Of a stretch of DNA of 64,000 bases, positions 44,456-56,669 are shown in pieces. This stretch comes from Tamarix chinensis (lineage: Eukaryota; Streptophyta; Magnoliopsida; Caryophyllales; Tamaricaceae). The DNA lies in assembly GCA_030549775.1 (NCBI GenBank), contig CM060174.1, forward strand, positions 28,586,117 to 28,650,116. Reading direction: 5' to 3'. The translations under genes were made by a program, and so were the position numbers. The notes below the pieces were generated by a model. The model did no database searches. It had not been told where the DNA came from and was given only the letters and a program-made list of their open reading frames with translations. Numbering within the stretch: the stretch's first letter is position 1; every line of letters starts with the position of its first letter.

Positions 44456-44492
<37 letters not shown>

Positions 44493-45239
44493 TACCAGTT
44501 CTCTCTTGCTTTTTCAAATGTTGTCACCTAATATTTTGTCAATCTATGTATGGCTCCTTTACTAGGCATAGTCCTGATGTTAACATTATTGTTTAGGTTT
44601 TTAAATTTGAAGAAGTTAAATCAACTAGCTGTCCGTCATAATTGGATTACTCCTTTTAATATTAATATCCGGAATATTTGGTTCCCATATATATATATAT
44701 ATATATATACATAACCATCTTTTATCCATATCAATACAGAATGTGATTCGTCACGCTTTTAGGGGGAATGAATGCTCCATTTTCATGAATGAACAAATTA
44801 TTTAATACTAGTGCTCGTTTTGCATGAAAGTAATAAAGGTGAACAGTTATTTCTTATTTTACATATCTTATGTAGTTTATTTAAAATTAAAAAAATCAAA
44901 CGACAATTTATTTTTAGTTTTTAATTTGATCTTAAATGTGAAGTTCATTACGAATATTATTATTATTAAATGCTGACTATAAAAGACTCAAATGGAGGAG
45001 AGTTTTTTTTTTCATATATATAGATATATATGTACATATATATACACATATACATATATATACTTATACGTTAATAGACACACACACACACATATAATAT
45101 ATATATATATATATATATTTGTCTTATTTAGTTAGAAAACAAATAGCCTTTCCATTCATTGTCCATTCATGTCACCCTCATGGCTGCAAATCTATGCAAA
45201 AGATGATCCACGAAAATGAACAAACTTTAAAGCTCTAGT
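43618..45239. other. Non-coding stretch rich in simple repeats
   Basis: A+T-rich, with TA microsatellites at 44,451-44,490, 44,686-44,710 and mixed TA/CA tracts at 45,018-45,118. The two (TA)n tracts near 44,411 and 44,451 are each followed by a TTCTCTC..CTTTTTCAA-like sequence, an imperfect ~75-bp duplication. No gene recognised. Confidence 0.5.
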
Positions 45240-45500
45240 GTGGCATATTATACTCATCAATCTCTAGGTAAGGAAGTTGCTACCAATTCTGATGACAGTC
45301 TACAGCTATGCCTCGCCATTGAAAATGTTGTTTTGAACCTGCCATAGTTCTAAGATCGACATGGCTAAATGTCCATGAACGAGTTTTTTCTTTTGCATCG
45401 ATATACTTTCTAGCATAAACTTGCTCTAGCTCATGAGTCCATCCCCTCATCGTTTGTCTGATTGTCTGCAATTCATGAGTCTCTTGATCATGTTCCACAC
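45240..45500 (-). pseudogene. Coding-like island, unrecognised
   Basis: The minus-strand frame 45,498-45,280 has balanced, hydrophilic composition and higher G+C than its surroundings: METDQ-like start (MEHDQETHELQTIRQTMRGW), a charged ELEQVYARKYIDAKEKTRSW segment, then HVDLRTMAGSKQHFQWRGI. It ends at a stop at 45,280 and a second frame-compatible stretch runs to about 45,245. It could be an exon remnant of a host gene captured or left here, or part of an unrecognised transposon protein. I do not recognise the family, and no splice-supported gene model can be built. Confidence 0.3.
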
Positions 45501-46009
45501 TTGCATGTGGACATTACTACGAATGGAGATATGTGTATGGTTCCCTCCCAAATGAGGAATTTACAAAATAAATTTGGTAGCTGGATTCATAAATTTACCC
45601 CTCGGGTTATGCTTGGTACACGGTGAATGGCTAGGTGAGGAATGGATACGGGGGGAATAATTAGGGGAGAATGGATTAATAGGGGAAAAGTTTTCACCTT
45701 TCTATTTCCGTATGTATGGGTAAAGTATATTAGGATATCTTTTATCAATATTTGGCACAAGATGAAAAACTTACTAAAGTAATACTTTAATATTATATTA
45801 GTTATTTTAATCATCTTTTTATTGTTTTCATTTGTCATTATGTATACTAATATATATTTCATATACTTATTTTCTTTTAATCACATAAAGAATCAATAAT
45901 AAATTTATTTAACTTTTACAATATATTAACAATTATTAATTATTTATTACATATATCAATTTTAGTTTTTTAAATATCTTTCAATTATTTATTACAACAA
46001 ATCAAAATT
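45501..46009. other. Gene-free stretch
   Basis: About 500 bp. A moderately G-rich piece at 45,596-45,680 (GGGGGGAATAATTAGGGG) may be a transposon fragment, but no ends were found. Confidence 0.4.
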
Positions 46010-46060
46010 ATAACATCCCAAATTTACTAACAAACTTTACTTTATGGAAGCATTAATTAA

Positions 46061-46065
<5 letters not shown>

Positions 46066-46102
<37 letters not shown>
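46066..46102. repeat. (TA)n microsatellite
   Basis: Simple TA tract inside block gamma. Length is likely polymorphic. Confidence 0.95.
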
Positions 46103-46105
<3 letters not shown>

Positions 46106-46560
46106 CCGTCATATTTAGTATAAATCTGGTTCTTTAACCTTTCTTATGTCAATTACTAATGCTCAAAACAAATAATACCCAAACTAAAAAGCTGAAATAT
46201 GAGATAATAACATAGATAAAAGTTACAGATAAATAGTCTCCATACAAGCACAAAAATTAAAATACAACAAGGGGCATAAAAGTCCAATAAAAAGTTAATT
46301 ACAACAAAAACTAGCATCCAAAGGTACAACATCGGTTTTACCTAACTCTTATACATATTAACCCATTCTAAAAATGGAACTTCTTCCTCAGGACTCCATT
46401 TATCCTTGTTACTCTTATATGTTTCATGTTACTCCATGATCTTCATAAAGTCATTTATAAATTTATTTGGATTTGTTCACTCCATAGTTGCCTTAGTGCC
46501 TACCTTGGCATTTGGAATTGATTTGATTAGCCAATTATGGTCATGGATTTTGATATGGCT

Positions 46561-47034
46561 TGTAACACCCCAAATCGATACGACCACGCAGTAGCTACCC
46601 TGGAGCATTTTTGGATTAATCAGTTAGTCCCACAGATCAACAAGATTTCTTTCAACGTACTTTGTCCTCACTCACGCAGTTTTTGAAAAAATTTTAAAAC
46701 TTCCTAGGAGGGTTACCCATCCTAAAAATTATTCCACTACTAGCACACTTAACTACTAATTTTTTAGGACAGAATCACCAAAAAGATGGTACACCATGTT
46801 AATATCAATAACCATATCAATCCTTATAACACTCCCTTCAAATTAGGGTATTAAATTCACCCCCACTTAAAGAACGCAACATCCTCTTTGCACCTCAACC
46901 AATAACTATCTCAATATAGCCACCACATTTAAATGTTTAATTATTAGAACAAAATCACCAAAATGATTGTATACCATATTGATATAAGTAGTCATGTCGA
47001 TCCTTATAATACTCCCGTCAGATTGAGGTATTCA
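46561..47034 (-). mobile_element. Cassandra-like element: full 3' LTR, partial 5' LTR, short internal part
   Basis: Read on the minus strand: partial 5' LTR (47,034 to about 46,930; GAATACCTCAATCTGACGGG start), a ~70-bp internal remnant ending in a polypurine-type AAGTGGGGG (46,868-46,860), then a complete LTR (46,859-46,561) from TGAATTTAATACCC to GGGGTGTTACA. The LTR carries 5S-like GTAGTTAAGTGTGC (46,756-46,743) and GGATGGGTAACC (46,723-46,712). The rest of the 5' LTR and the PBS are deleted. No coding capacity, as usual for Cassandra. Confidence 0.75.
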
Positions 47035-49519
47035 ATAGTCATTGTGTACTTTGAGGTGATATATATTTGTTAAGTATGATTGGTTGCCAAGCATGAGACT
47101 TTGATGTTGCGATGTTAACCCATGATTATTGTGTATGATTATGGCATGTGTTGTGTGCTTTGAGCATATCATTGGATTATTGTGTGATTATATGTAATGT
47201 GAGCATAATAACACCCTTATCATACTAGTGAATAAGGTAACACAATTCCCTCTAACTTTAGAATACCTAATCCTTAAATATCAATATTCCTTATAAGGCG
47301 TGTGTCTTGCTTATAGAGTAAATAGAACCTTATTGGGGCAAAACAACACACCACCAAACCAAAACAAACCAAGGGCTTGTATCTTATCTCTAGGATAGTT
47401 AATCCTAGGGAATAACTATTCCTAAACTCGAGGTCTTCTATTTTAAATATTAATATTAATGTTAATGTTAATATTTTATAAGGTGGTCATACATATCTCA
47501 TATATTGCACAATAATTTTATTTCCATACATAATCAATTTTCATTTATTTCTAATTATTTAAGCCAACCCTAAGGATAATAATCCAAGTTAAGGTAAAAT
47601 TTAACACTAAGGTCATCCTCTCAAAATTCTAAGGCCATCATATGTCAAATTATTCAAATTAGGTGCATTAGGTTTAAAATGACCAAATTGCCCTCAAAAC
47701 CCTACTTACACAATTATTATCTAATTTTTTACCAAACATTATTATTATGAGAGTTGTCATGAAAAGGCTAAATCTTAATATTTAGTGGTTGATTATATTT
47801 TTCATTATGCAGGCATTTAGGAACTTAAATGTACAAATCCTAATCATTCATTTTTAATGTTTCATATATTATATTCAACATATGCATACATATTTTTATC
47901 ATGATAAAGCTTTTAATATGACTATTACCATCATGGTGCACATAAGGGAGAATTCCTACACTAGAACATATGAATAGTAATTATTTAAGTGCATACTAAC
48001 TATTTAAGGGAGAATTCCTACATAAGGGAGAACATATCGCTTATAATCAAAGGCAAGTCGAATGTACATACTAACTATTTAAGTGCATATTATCATCTTA
48101 TCATACATTTCAAAACATTTTATAACATAAACCCTAGAATGATTTTAGATCTAAAAAACCTATCATACTCGCACATAAATTCTATCATCTCATAAGTAAT
48201 TAGATCTACTTAAATCCAAGATACACAAAAGCACAAAAGATCTTCTTCTCCATGATAATTCAAGGGTTACATAAGCAATCAACACCTAACAACACATATA
48301 TTAGCATCTAACAAAACAAACTAATAACCAACATTAACTAAATCAACATAGGAAAAAAAAAGGTTAGATAATAACAAGGCCAAAGGAGCTATATGAGTTA
48401 ACAATGGGGTAGTAATGGCATAAGATCACCCAACAACGGAAGGAATGACACTTGCTGGCAATGCATACCAGGGAAAAATGTCACTTGTTATCATTGATAA
48501 GGAGAGGTGATTAGCGGTTCTTTCCAAAACAAATAGAGATGCACTAGTGCTAGTTCATGTAGGGATATGCTAGGTGAATAATAAGACAAGAATGGTTATG
48601 TAAAGAAAAGAACAAAGGGTAGAGTCTTACATGTAGTGCATGAATGGGTCAAGGCGGTCAAGTACGTATAAGTAGTGCATAGGGTACATGGGTATGCAAG
48701 GAGAAAATGCGTGCACGAGTTGTGGGTGAAGCCATGCTTGCATCATAAGAGAGAGGAATCACTAGGGTATGTGAGGGGTGTATAGTCATGTGCCTTAATG
48801 AAAATAAAAATAGAGCATGATTGAGGAAATAAGAGAAATATCTTGAGGTGGTGATGGTTGGGCAACAATGAAGGGGACTGATGGGGACATGATTCTCATG
48901 GTTTATGAGGGGAGATTGTAGTGTTTTGTTGTTGTTAGTGGTGAGGTTTTGCGATGATTGTTGATGATGGTGGATGGTGTTGGTTCAAATGAGAAATAGT
49001 GATAAAGAGAACGGAAAACAAGAAGAGGAAAGAAGATGGTCGGTTAGCTTGAATCAAAACATCAAAACAAGAGGAGGGGGATAAGTAGGCTTAAATGGAC
49101 GATAGCATGAATGGAGCAAGTTGAGCAAGACACGGTAAGGGGAACATGGGCAGAGCCAACGTGAAGGGAAGGATGGTGTAAAGAAGAAAATTATGTCGGG
49201 CGAGGAAGTATTGGGTTATGCAGATAGAAAATAAGATCATAATATGGTAGGATGCTAGATAGATAAGCTAAATTGGGGAAAGATATTTGTTTAGCAGAAT
49301 TAAGGTTCCTTGGTGAAACAAATCTTGGTTGGGGCCCCAAAAATAATTAAAAATAATAACCCAAATGATATCTAAGTTTTAACGTAATTAAATATACATA
49401 TATATAATACGCCATACTAATACACAAATAAGTAATACATTTAATACAAAGCATCTCATAATAAATATTATAACTTATTACACATAATTTCCAAGATTTT
49501 TACTTATAAGGGTATTACA

Positions 49520-50311
49520 AAAGAACATATCATAATAACTAAGAAAAAATATCAAAGAGACTGATTAAAATTATGATCACATAGTTAAGTATTACAAAAG
49601 CATCCAAAACACGATATTTAAAATAAATATTACATGTTAGATATCCAATATCTAAAGATAGGAATTATCATAATATGACAACAAAGTAGTTTTACCCACA
49701 AAACAAAATAATCTAGAAGCATTATCATAATCTATTATTAATTCAACTTCCTAAGATAATCATACTTCATATCTTTGTCATTAAAGTTACTAAAATTGTT
49801 GCTTAAATTAGTCCCACTTTTAACAATTAATCACACAACTCATTTCTCAAACCTTGATTTATATCCAACATATTGGCTAACTCCTTAAATTGTTCCTTAA
49901 TCTCTATAGGTATTTTTTTCATAGACTCTCTTATGACACTGTATATCTGAACACATTAGCTAGTACACCTTCAGCCTTTATCAGCATTAGGTATATCGAC
50001 AACAGTAGTAGTACAAGTGACAACAACTCTATCTTTTGCAAACAAATAATTAAGATCGTCAAACAAAGGAAATGACTCCATGTATAACCCTAGCGCATCC
50101 TTCTGACTCTACATCAGTTACAATCGAAGCATAAGATAAATTGCATAAGATAGATCAACAAATAGTGCAAGGGGAAAAGGATATTACATCTAATTCACAA
50201 ATTCAAAAGGATCAAAATAAATGATCTTATGAATCTAACCATGTATGATCATTTTATTTTGATGGCAAAAGCATAAGACATGCCTAAATTAATTAAGCAT
50301 GCACCAAATAG
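49520..50311. other. Gene-free stretch left of the Tekay-like element
   Basis: About 790 bp. No protein domain recognised on either strand. It does not contain the upstream part of the LINE that abuts the other end of the element. Confidence 0.45.
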
Positions 50312-53300
50312 TGTAACACCACCATTTTTCAATACTAAAAATTTTCTTTTAAAATAATGCAAAAGAGGAAAATATATTTAGGAAAAATGGGGTTTTGCCA
50401 CCATATCAAACACAAGGTTAATGTACACCAGCTATCCCATATTAGATATAAGGCTAAACCAAACCATCAAACTTTAAATAGAGTGCGCAAACATATATCA
50501 CAAGATTATTTAAAAGATTGTTTGCATCAAAGAACCTTGATGGTCCCCGAATAAGTCAAATACAAGAAGACATATTAGTTAAGAATATAGGGCCACATTA
50601 AAATGAGATTAGGGCATGACAAAAAATCATAGTCAGTCATGAACCCTAAAATTCATCTAGATCTCCATGTTCTCAAGCCCCAGACCTAAGTTGATGTAGT
50701 CCCACTACCAACCATCCCCTAAAAACCTGCACATGGAAATCTGCTCATGGGAATAAGCAAGTTTCTGAGCAAACAAGCACATCAGTATGCTATATACTAC
50801 GTAAGATAAGTTGCCTTCTCAATGTGAAGCACAAGAATGAAAATTCTATCATAACATAGATATCATATTTAGTATGTGTCACACTAATGCCATATATATG
50901 AAGATATTAGTGCATCAAGATAAATAGTCATGAATAACTCATGCAAATTCAGAATGTATCATGCTTAGCTTCATATTATAATAAAATAGATAATCACCCA
51001 TGTATAAGGCAAATTGATTCAGGTAACCACTAGGGTTTATTTTCCAATTTGTACAATAAATTAGATTATACCATTTTCTTATCCATATATTAATATAAGT
51101 CGACATCTGGCCAATCCATCTAATTATTAACTAGTTGGTCATTTAAGATTTATGCAAGTGTACAAACCAGATTTTATCCTTTTTGGTTATTAAAATCATT
51201 ATACCCATCATTATTCAATTATTTATCATCTACTTATTCATTAATGAAAAATTATCATCCATTTACTTATCATCCAAATATTATCATTGAGTGATGGACT
51301 ATGCACTACTAAATGGTCTTACATACGATGGAGTTCTATCCAAACCAAGAGATGTAAAGTCCAAGCCAGGCTAATCGCTAAAGCAAACATAAGTCTAGGC
51401 TAAAGCATATCACTATAATAGACATAAGTGCATACCAAAGTAGACCAATAAGAACATAAATCCAAGCAAAAGATAACCACCTTGGTAACCATGACCTTTA
51501 CTATCAATACATCCTAGTACATCGTCAGTTTTTAGATTAGATAAGGCACTAAGATCTCTAGAATCTAGTCTGAAGGTAAAACCTGAAGGCACTAACAAAT
51601 GTCTGAAGGCTAACAAACCCCCAATAGCTAATTAAGGATTTTGTAACCTAGACCTATACACAACTTGATTATCTTTCATTTTATGTGATTAGTACATTAT
51701 TCATTAGGTTAGTGAGCACACAAGGCCTATAAAAAGAGCAATCAAGGCATTCCCATGTTTCTTCCATTATAATCCTTTCCATTTCACAATAATGTGTGGG
51801 GTTTTGCATTTATCCTTATCCAATATCATTCATGCCCATCATATTAAATTTTCTTATCCCTTTAATAATCACAAGACAATCCTATGAATAGCCTCAAAGT
51901 ATAACCAAAGAGAAAGGAATCAAATCACACAAATGAGTGAAACTAGTCGATCGCTCTGGCCCAACAAGTTGATTGGTTGTACCAACTAGTTGATCAGTTT
52001 GGGCTTACCAACTGATCGATTTAACTTAACCAAACCCTACTTTCTCTCAAAATGGTCTATTGTTCTACACAAAACAATCAACTTTTCATAGACTAGTCGA
52101 TCGATTTAATTAACGAAATCTATGGGTTTAAGTAAAGAGCAAGACCAAGGTCTTAGTAGGCTTACCAATCGATCGGTTGGGTCAACCGATCCACTATTCT
52201 AGGAACTAGTTGATCAGTTTAACGTAACCAGTCAATCGGTTTGCCCTAAAACAATACCAAGAAATCATTTTCATACAGATCATGCTTATAAATCTTCATT
52301 ATACCATACTAGAACATGTTCTAACATTGCATAATACATTATTAGCCTATGTAAGCTACACGTCTAAACCAAAAATATCAACCTACAAAATCCTCAACTT
52401 TTAATAGGTTAAAAAAACAAGCTTTAACTTAGAAATTTGTGCACAAATTTTATAATTTTGAACTTGAAATAGAAAAGAATGAATGAAAATACCACACCTA
52501 AAGGAAAAACAGAGGATACTCTGCTGAACCACTCAACCGTTTTCCTAAATACAACTTTTCCTTGCTTAATATTTAAAACAGGAGAATATAGATAAAGGAT
52601 CAAAAGAATGAAAGGAATTATACTCTAAGGTTCGAAGAGAAAAAGTGGAAGATTAATACTTGAGAGTTTGGTATTTTTGGTGGATAAAAGAATGGTGAAC
52701 AAAAGGGATGATCAGGTTATTTATAGCTAACCAATAAATATGAATCACAATGTAGTCAAGACTAAACCAAAAACCCTAATTCTTACTATTTGATTTCAAG
52801 TTAAATGGATGGATTTCATCTAAAATATGTTGAAATATCCACCAGATCTCAAATGGTGATTCGACTGAAATTCAAATCAATTGATCCAAAAATGTAATTC
52901 ACAAGAGGGGTAATGGAAGGTCAGCGTGGAAGGAGTCTTCCAACCAAGCAGAGTTATGCCTAAGATCGAAGTAATGATCTTAGAATTGTGTCGAGGAGAG
53001 AGGTGGAAGAAGACAAGGCTAAGGTCATCTTCCCCTATCAATTGTCCCAATCGACCCTCAATATCGATCTAAGATAGTATTTTTAGGCTACATGCATTAT
53101 GGAAAAGGCTAAGAATCTCTTAAGAATAATTTGACATAGGTTAACATGGTTCCATTTTAGTATAAGAAATTATCCCCAAAAAATGAGTTTCAAAAATATG
53201 CTCAGCTCAACAAACCAATCAATTGGTTTGACTTACCAGTCAACTATTCCACAAACCAGTTGATTCGTTCCCATACTAGTTAATCGGTTTAGTCGAATAA

Positions 53301-53505
53301 AACTATTTTGTTGAAACGACAAACAAGTCCATCAATTCATGGAACTAGTTGATCAGTTTGCCTAAAAAAAATCAATAAATTAAAATTTCCAACCTTATTT
53401 TAAATCAAATTTATCCCTAACATAATTATAACACTAAATAAAAATCAAAAATCAAAATTTACATAACTTCTCATTCAACATTTTTGAAAAAGGTGGGATA
53501 TTACA
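50312..53505 (-). repeat. 3' LTR of the Tekay-like element, copy 3
   Basis: 3,194 bp, from TGTAACACCACCATTTTTC to GGTGGGATATTACA on the plus strand. It carries all family hallmarks: AGGAAAAATGGGG near the start, CTCATGGGAATAAG (50,744), a short CCAAGCCAGGCTAATC-type array (51,357-51,465), CGATCG clusters at 51,945-52,245 and 53,210-53,365. It is the best reference for the family in this window. Confidence 0.85.
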
Positions 53506-53519
53506 GCACTAACCCCATA

Positions 53520-54046
53520 AAGATGTTCCATCCCCGTAGCAGATAAACATTAAATAACTCTGGGTACTTGGCTCACATTTTCTCCTCGACCTCCTATAAA
53601 GCCTCCTCGGTACCATGCCATGATCAAAGAACATTTACCAATGGGATGGTCCTTACACACATCTCTCTAATCTTTTTGTATAGGATGCTCACTTATCGTG
53701 CTTTATAAGTCAAGGATTCAGTACAATCTTGCAACTCTGGTAAGATAATGTCTAAAGGATCCGCTACGTACTTCTATAGTTATGATATGTGAAAGACAGT
53801 CTACATACAATATAATGCCATTAGTAAAGCTAAGCAATATGTGAATTTACCAACAAGGTCTAAAATCTCGTACGGTCCAATGTACCTATGATCGACCTTA
53901 CACTTCCTACTGAACCACATGACTCCCTTAGTGGGAAAGACCCTTAAAAAGGCTCTATCGTCCACCTCATAACCATTAGTTCATCTTCTTATATCTATGT
54001 AGATCTTCTACTAGTCCTGGGCTACTCTCATCTAGTTCTGAATCAA
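53520..54046 (-). pseudogene. Tekay-like pol: integrase C-terminus and chromodomain-like tail
   Basis: Downstream of the integrase core on the minus strand: VDDRAFLRVFPTKGVMWFSR and KCKVDHRYIGPYEILDLVG (about 53,965-53,845) correspond to the GPY/F-type C-terminal domain. Then come SLTYKAR and SWHGTEEAL with EVEEKM and KYPELF (about 53,720-53,550), in the order of the chromodomain-like region of Tekay integrases (aromatic W..EEATWE..E motif). The chromodomain is thought to direct integration to heterochromatin marks. Several stops and frame changes. Confidence 0.65.
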
Positions 54047-54800
54047 TCAAATGAGCCTTATCATCACCTCGATCATTTTGGGTCCCAACACACATATCTC
54101 ATTGATGTTGTTACAACATGAACAACTATGACATTTTCTCCTATACAAGGCTTCAAAAGGTTCCATCTTGATGCTAGTGTGGTAACTATTGATGTAGGAG
54201 AACTCGATCAAGTCCAAACAATCTTCCCAACTACCCCCAATCTCTAACACATATTCTTGAAGCATGTATTCCAAAGTTCCAATAGTCCTCTCTGTTTGAC
54301 CATCCGTAGCTAGCTAGAAAACAATACTAACCTTTATTTGTGTACCAAAAGTGGCTTACAACTTTTTTCAAAAGTGTGATGAGAATCTGAATTCTTGATC
54401 TGACACGATATCCTTAGGCACTCTATGTAGTCTCACCACATTCTTTCTATAGGCAGTGGCTAGCTAGTCCATATTTCATACCGCCTTCATTAGAATGAAC
54501 ACGACTGACTTAGTTACACAATCCACCAGAGCCCAGATAGAATCAAATTCACTAATGGTCCTCTAAAAACTAGCCACAAAGTCCATAGATATGTTGTCCT
54601 ACTTCCACTCAGGAACTTTTAGTGGTTGCACTAACCCTATCGATCTTTTATGCTTGATCTTAGCCTTCTGGTAAGTCAAACATTGAGACAAAAATTCTAC
54701 TACTTCCTACTTTATGTGGGGCCACTAATATACCTTCTTTACATCTTTGTACATCTCATCCCATCTAGGGTATATAGAATAAGGGGTACAGTGTCATTAT
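54047..54800 (-). pseudogene. Tekay-like pol: integrase core
   Basis: The minus-strand zinc-binding remnant ends in QCLTYQKAK (about 54,690), where the second Cys of CxxC is Tyr. The core keeps the three acidic residues: Asp in SMDFVASF (54,584 region), Asp in IVSDQEF (about 54,400) and Glu in DGQTERTIGTLE (about 54,290). The frame 54,274-54,047 continues with MLQEYVLEIGGSWEDCLDLI and EFSYINSYHTSIKMEPFEAL, the typical Del/Tekay block. Stops between the motifs still make it a pseudogene. Confidence 0.8.
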
Positions 54801-55169
54801 TTGATGATCCTTCTCTTAAGCTCCACACATCCCTATTATACACACCACCTTCCATGGTACTTGATACTACCATCCTTGTGGATCTAAAATCCATCAAATA
54901 TGCCTTTTGCAATACTAGTCAAGATTCTCCCGAGCTTAACATCACCAAGTTGATTAGCTCAGATCTCCTCAAAGATTGAAGGTGTAATGGTGAGTGCACT
55001 CATTCTTACCTCTATCCTACTAATAGTGATCAATTCAATCTCCAACTTCATGATATTTCAACAAAGTTGATCTAACAACACAATTGTGCCCAAGGAATGT
55101 GACGAACTTTGACTAAGTAGTGATACCAAATTGGCTTTACACTCATGGTAGGTTAATTCCAAGTAATAA

Positions 55170-55935
55170 TCCTTAACCAACACCAACCATCAGAGTTGTC
55201 TTATATTAAACTCCCATTGTGTGAAGATGTGCTTGAGGCTCTTATGGTCAATAAAACATGCACTGAACTCATTAGAGATAAGGCCTCCATTTCTTATGGC
55301 CAAACACTTCTTCAATAATCTCTAAGGCATCCGTTGGGAAGTTCTATTCATGGTGGTTTAGTTGTCGAGAAGCACACACCACTATTCTTCCATATTACAT
55401 CAACACATAACCCAAACCATTCTTAGAAGTATCACTATACACCTTAAAACCATCAGACTTGCTCCGCAATATAAGCACTAGGGCTGAATTCAAAAAACTC
55501 TTCAATTCCATGAAATTTTTACTACACTTCTCACTAAATTGAAAACGCATAACCTTCTTCACTAGTTGTGTCAATGGTCACGATATCTTTGAGATGTCTA
55601 CAACAAACTAACAATAGTAACTAGCTAATCCTAGAAAGCTACACACCTCCTTAACATAAGTGGTTGCTTGTCATTTATAAATGGATTTAATATTGCCATA
55701 ATCCAGTACGAATCCATCCTTAGAGATTACATGTCTAAGAAGAGCCACTTGGTATAACCAAAACTCATACTTTGAGAGTTTAGCATACAACTAGTGTGAT
55801 CTCAGTAATGCCAAAGTCTATCTTAAATGCTATTCATGTATCTCTTAACTACCCGAGTAGATAAGAATGTATTCAATGAACACTATAATGAACCGGTCCA
55901 AGAATGGATGGAATATGTGGTTCATAAGGGATATG
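55170..55935 (-). pseudogene. Tekay-like pol: C-terminal RT and RNase H, catalytic box altered
   Basis: Minus strand. LMNHIF and HPFLDRFIIVFIEYILIYS (about 55,920-55,850) is the catalytic region, where the usual FIDD is FIEY (55,880-55,869), so both catalytic Asp are lost. LYAKLSKYEFWLYQV, VISKDG and VCSFLGLASYY follow (55,790-55,610). RNase H is seen as YSDTSKNGLGYVLM (about 55,445-55,405), ASRQLNHHE and an HKKWRPYL end (about 55,370-55,225). The earlier RT blocks (fingers and palm start) are missing between here and 55,940. Confidence 0.75.
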
Positions 55936-55939
55936 AATA

Positions 55940-56467
55940 TTAGTGACATCTTAGTTGCTTTAGTGTCTCAAACACTACACAGGTAGAGTGGATACCCTTT
56001 ACAAACAAGGTTGCTCTTTGTGATTTCCAACATGATCCTTGTAGAGGGATTATGCTCACACTTTCGATACAAAATCCCAATACCCTTTGGTCTTGTAGAA
56101 CCATGGATTCTTGTGTGCAATCGATCAGTGCCTGATACTTCACCAACATATCCATCTCAATGATTGCATCAAAATCACGCAATTTGTGTTTTATGAGGCC
56201 CAATGAAAATTATGTTCTCCCAACTACCAAAGTCACTCCTTTAAAGGAACTAGATCATGTGATCCTATCCCCAAAAGGAAGCACAACAAAAGTGGAGTTA
56301 TTATAGGAAAGAGTTAAGGAAGCCCTAGTTACAAATGTGGATGACGCAAAGGAGTGTGATGCACTATAGTCCAATGAACATATACTAGAAAAGTAGAGAC
56401 AATATGCATCCCGATCACTGCATCGGCCTGTCACTCTATTTATGTATGGGCTTATCACATTCAACAA
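55940..56467 (-). pseudogene. Tekay-like pol: protease and PR-RT spacer
   Basis: Minus strand. Frame 56,467-56,255 contains DAYCLYFSS and LDYSASHSFASSTFVTRA. The retropepsin motif LDxGASHSF keeps its Asp but has Tyr-Ser in place of Ser/Cys-Gly. Frame 56,203-55,940 continues with LRDFDAIIEMDMLVKYQALI and DCTQESMVLQ, the usual 'DFDVILGMDWL..' block after the protease. RT sequence is then cut short. Upstream lies the gag zinc knuckle at 56,713. Confidence 0.7.
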
Positions 56468-56669
56468 TGCTCAAAAAGGAACTCCTATAGAACTAGTTGA
56501 TCCTTACCCTTGTTGGAAAGGAATAGGCCTCTAACGTCTACGCTGACTAGCTCGACTAGTGATAATAACAGGTGACAAAGGAACTCTCTAAGTCTGCGAT
56601 TGTGGCTACTAGATAGATCTAGTATTTTGATCCCTATACTGGCTCCTCTAGATGTTGCCACCCCCAAAT

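Larger units (their letters stand above)
46010..49519 (-). repeat. LTR-like block gamma, holding a Cassandra-like element
   Basis: Starts TATAACATCCCAAATTTACT, like block beta, and ends GGGTATTAC at about 49,518. Its second half (48,360-49,330) has the same G-rich, ATGGTGG-type plus strand as the ends of blocks alpha and beta. The Cassandra-like element at 46,561-47,034 interrupts it. No coding domain. Assignment as a degenerate long LTR is inferred from termini and composition, and similarity to beta is weak. Confidence 0.35.

Noticed and set aside
44346..44531. Open frame over a TA tract
   Set aside because: Low-complexity translation with no domain and no homologous copy in the window.
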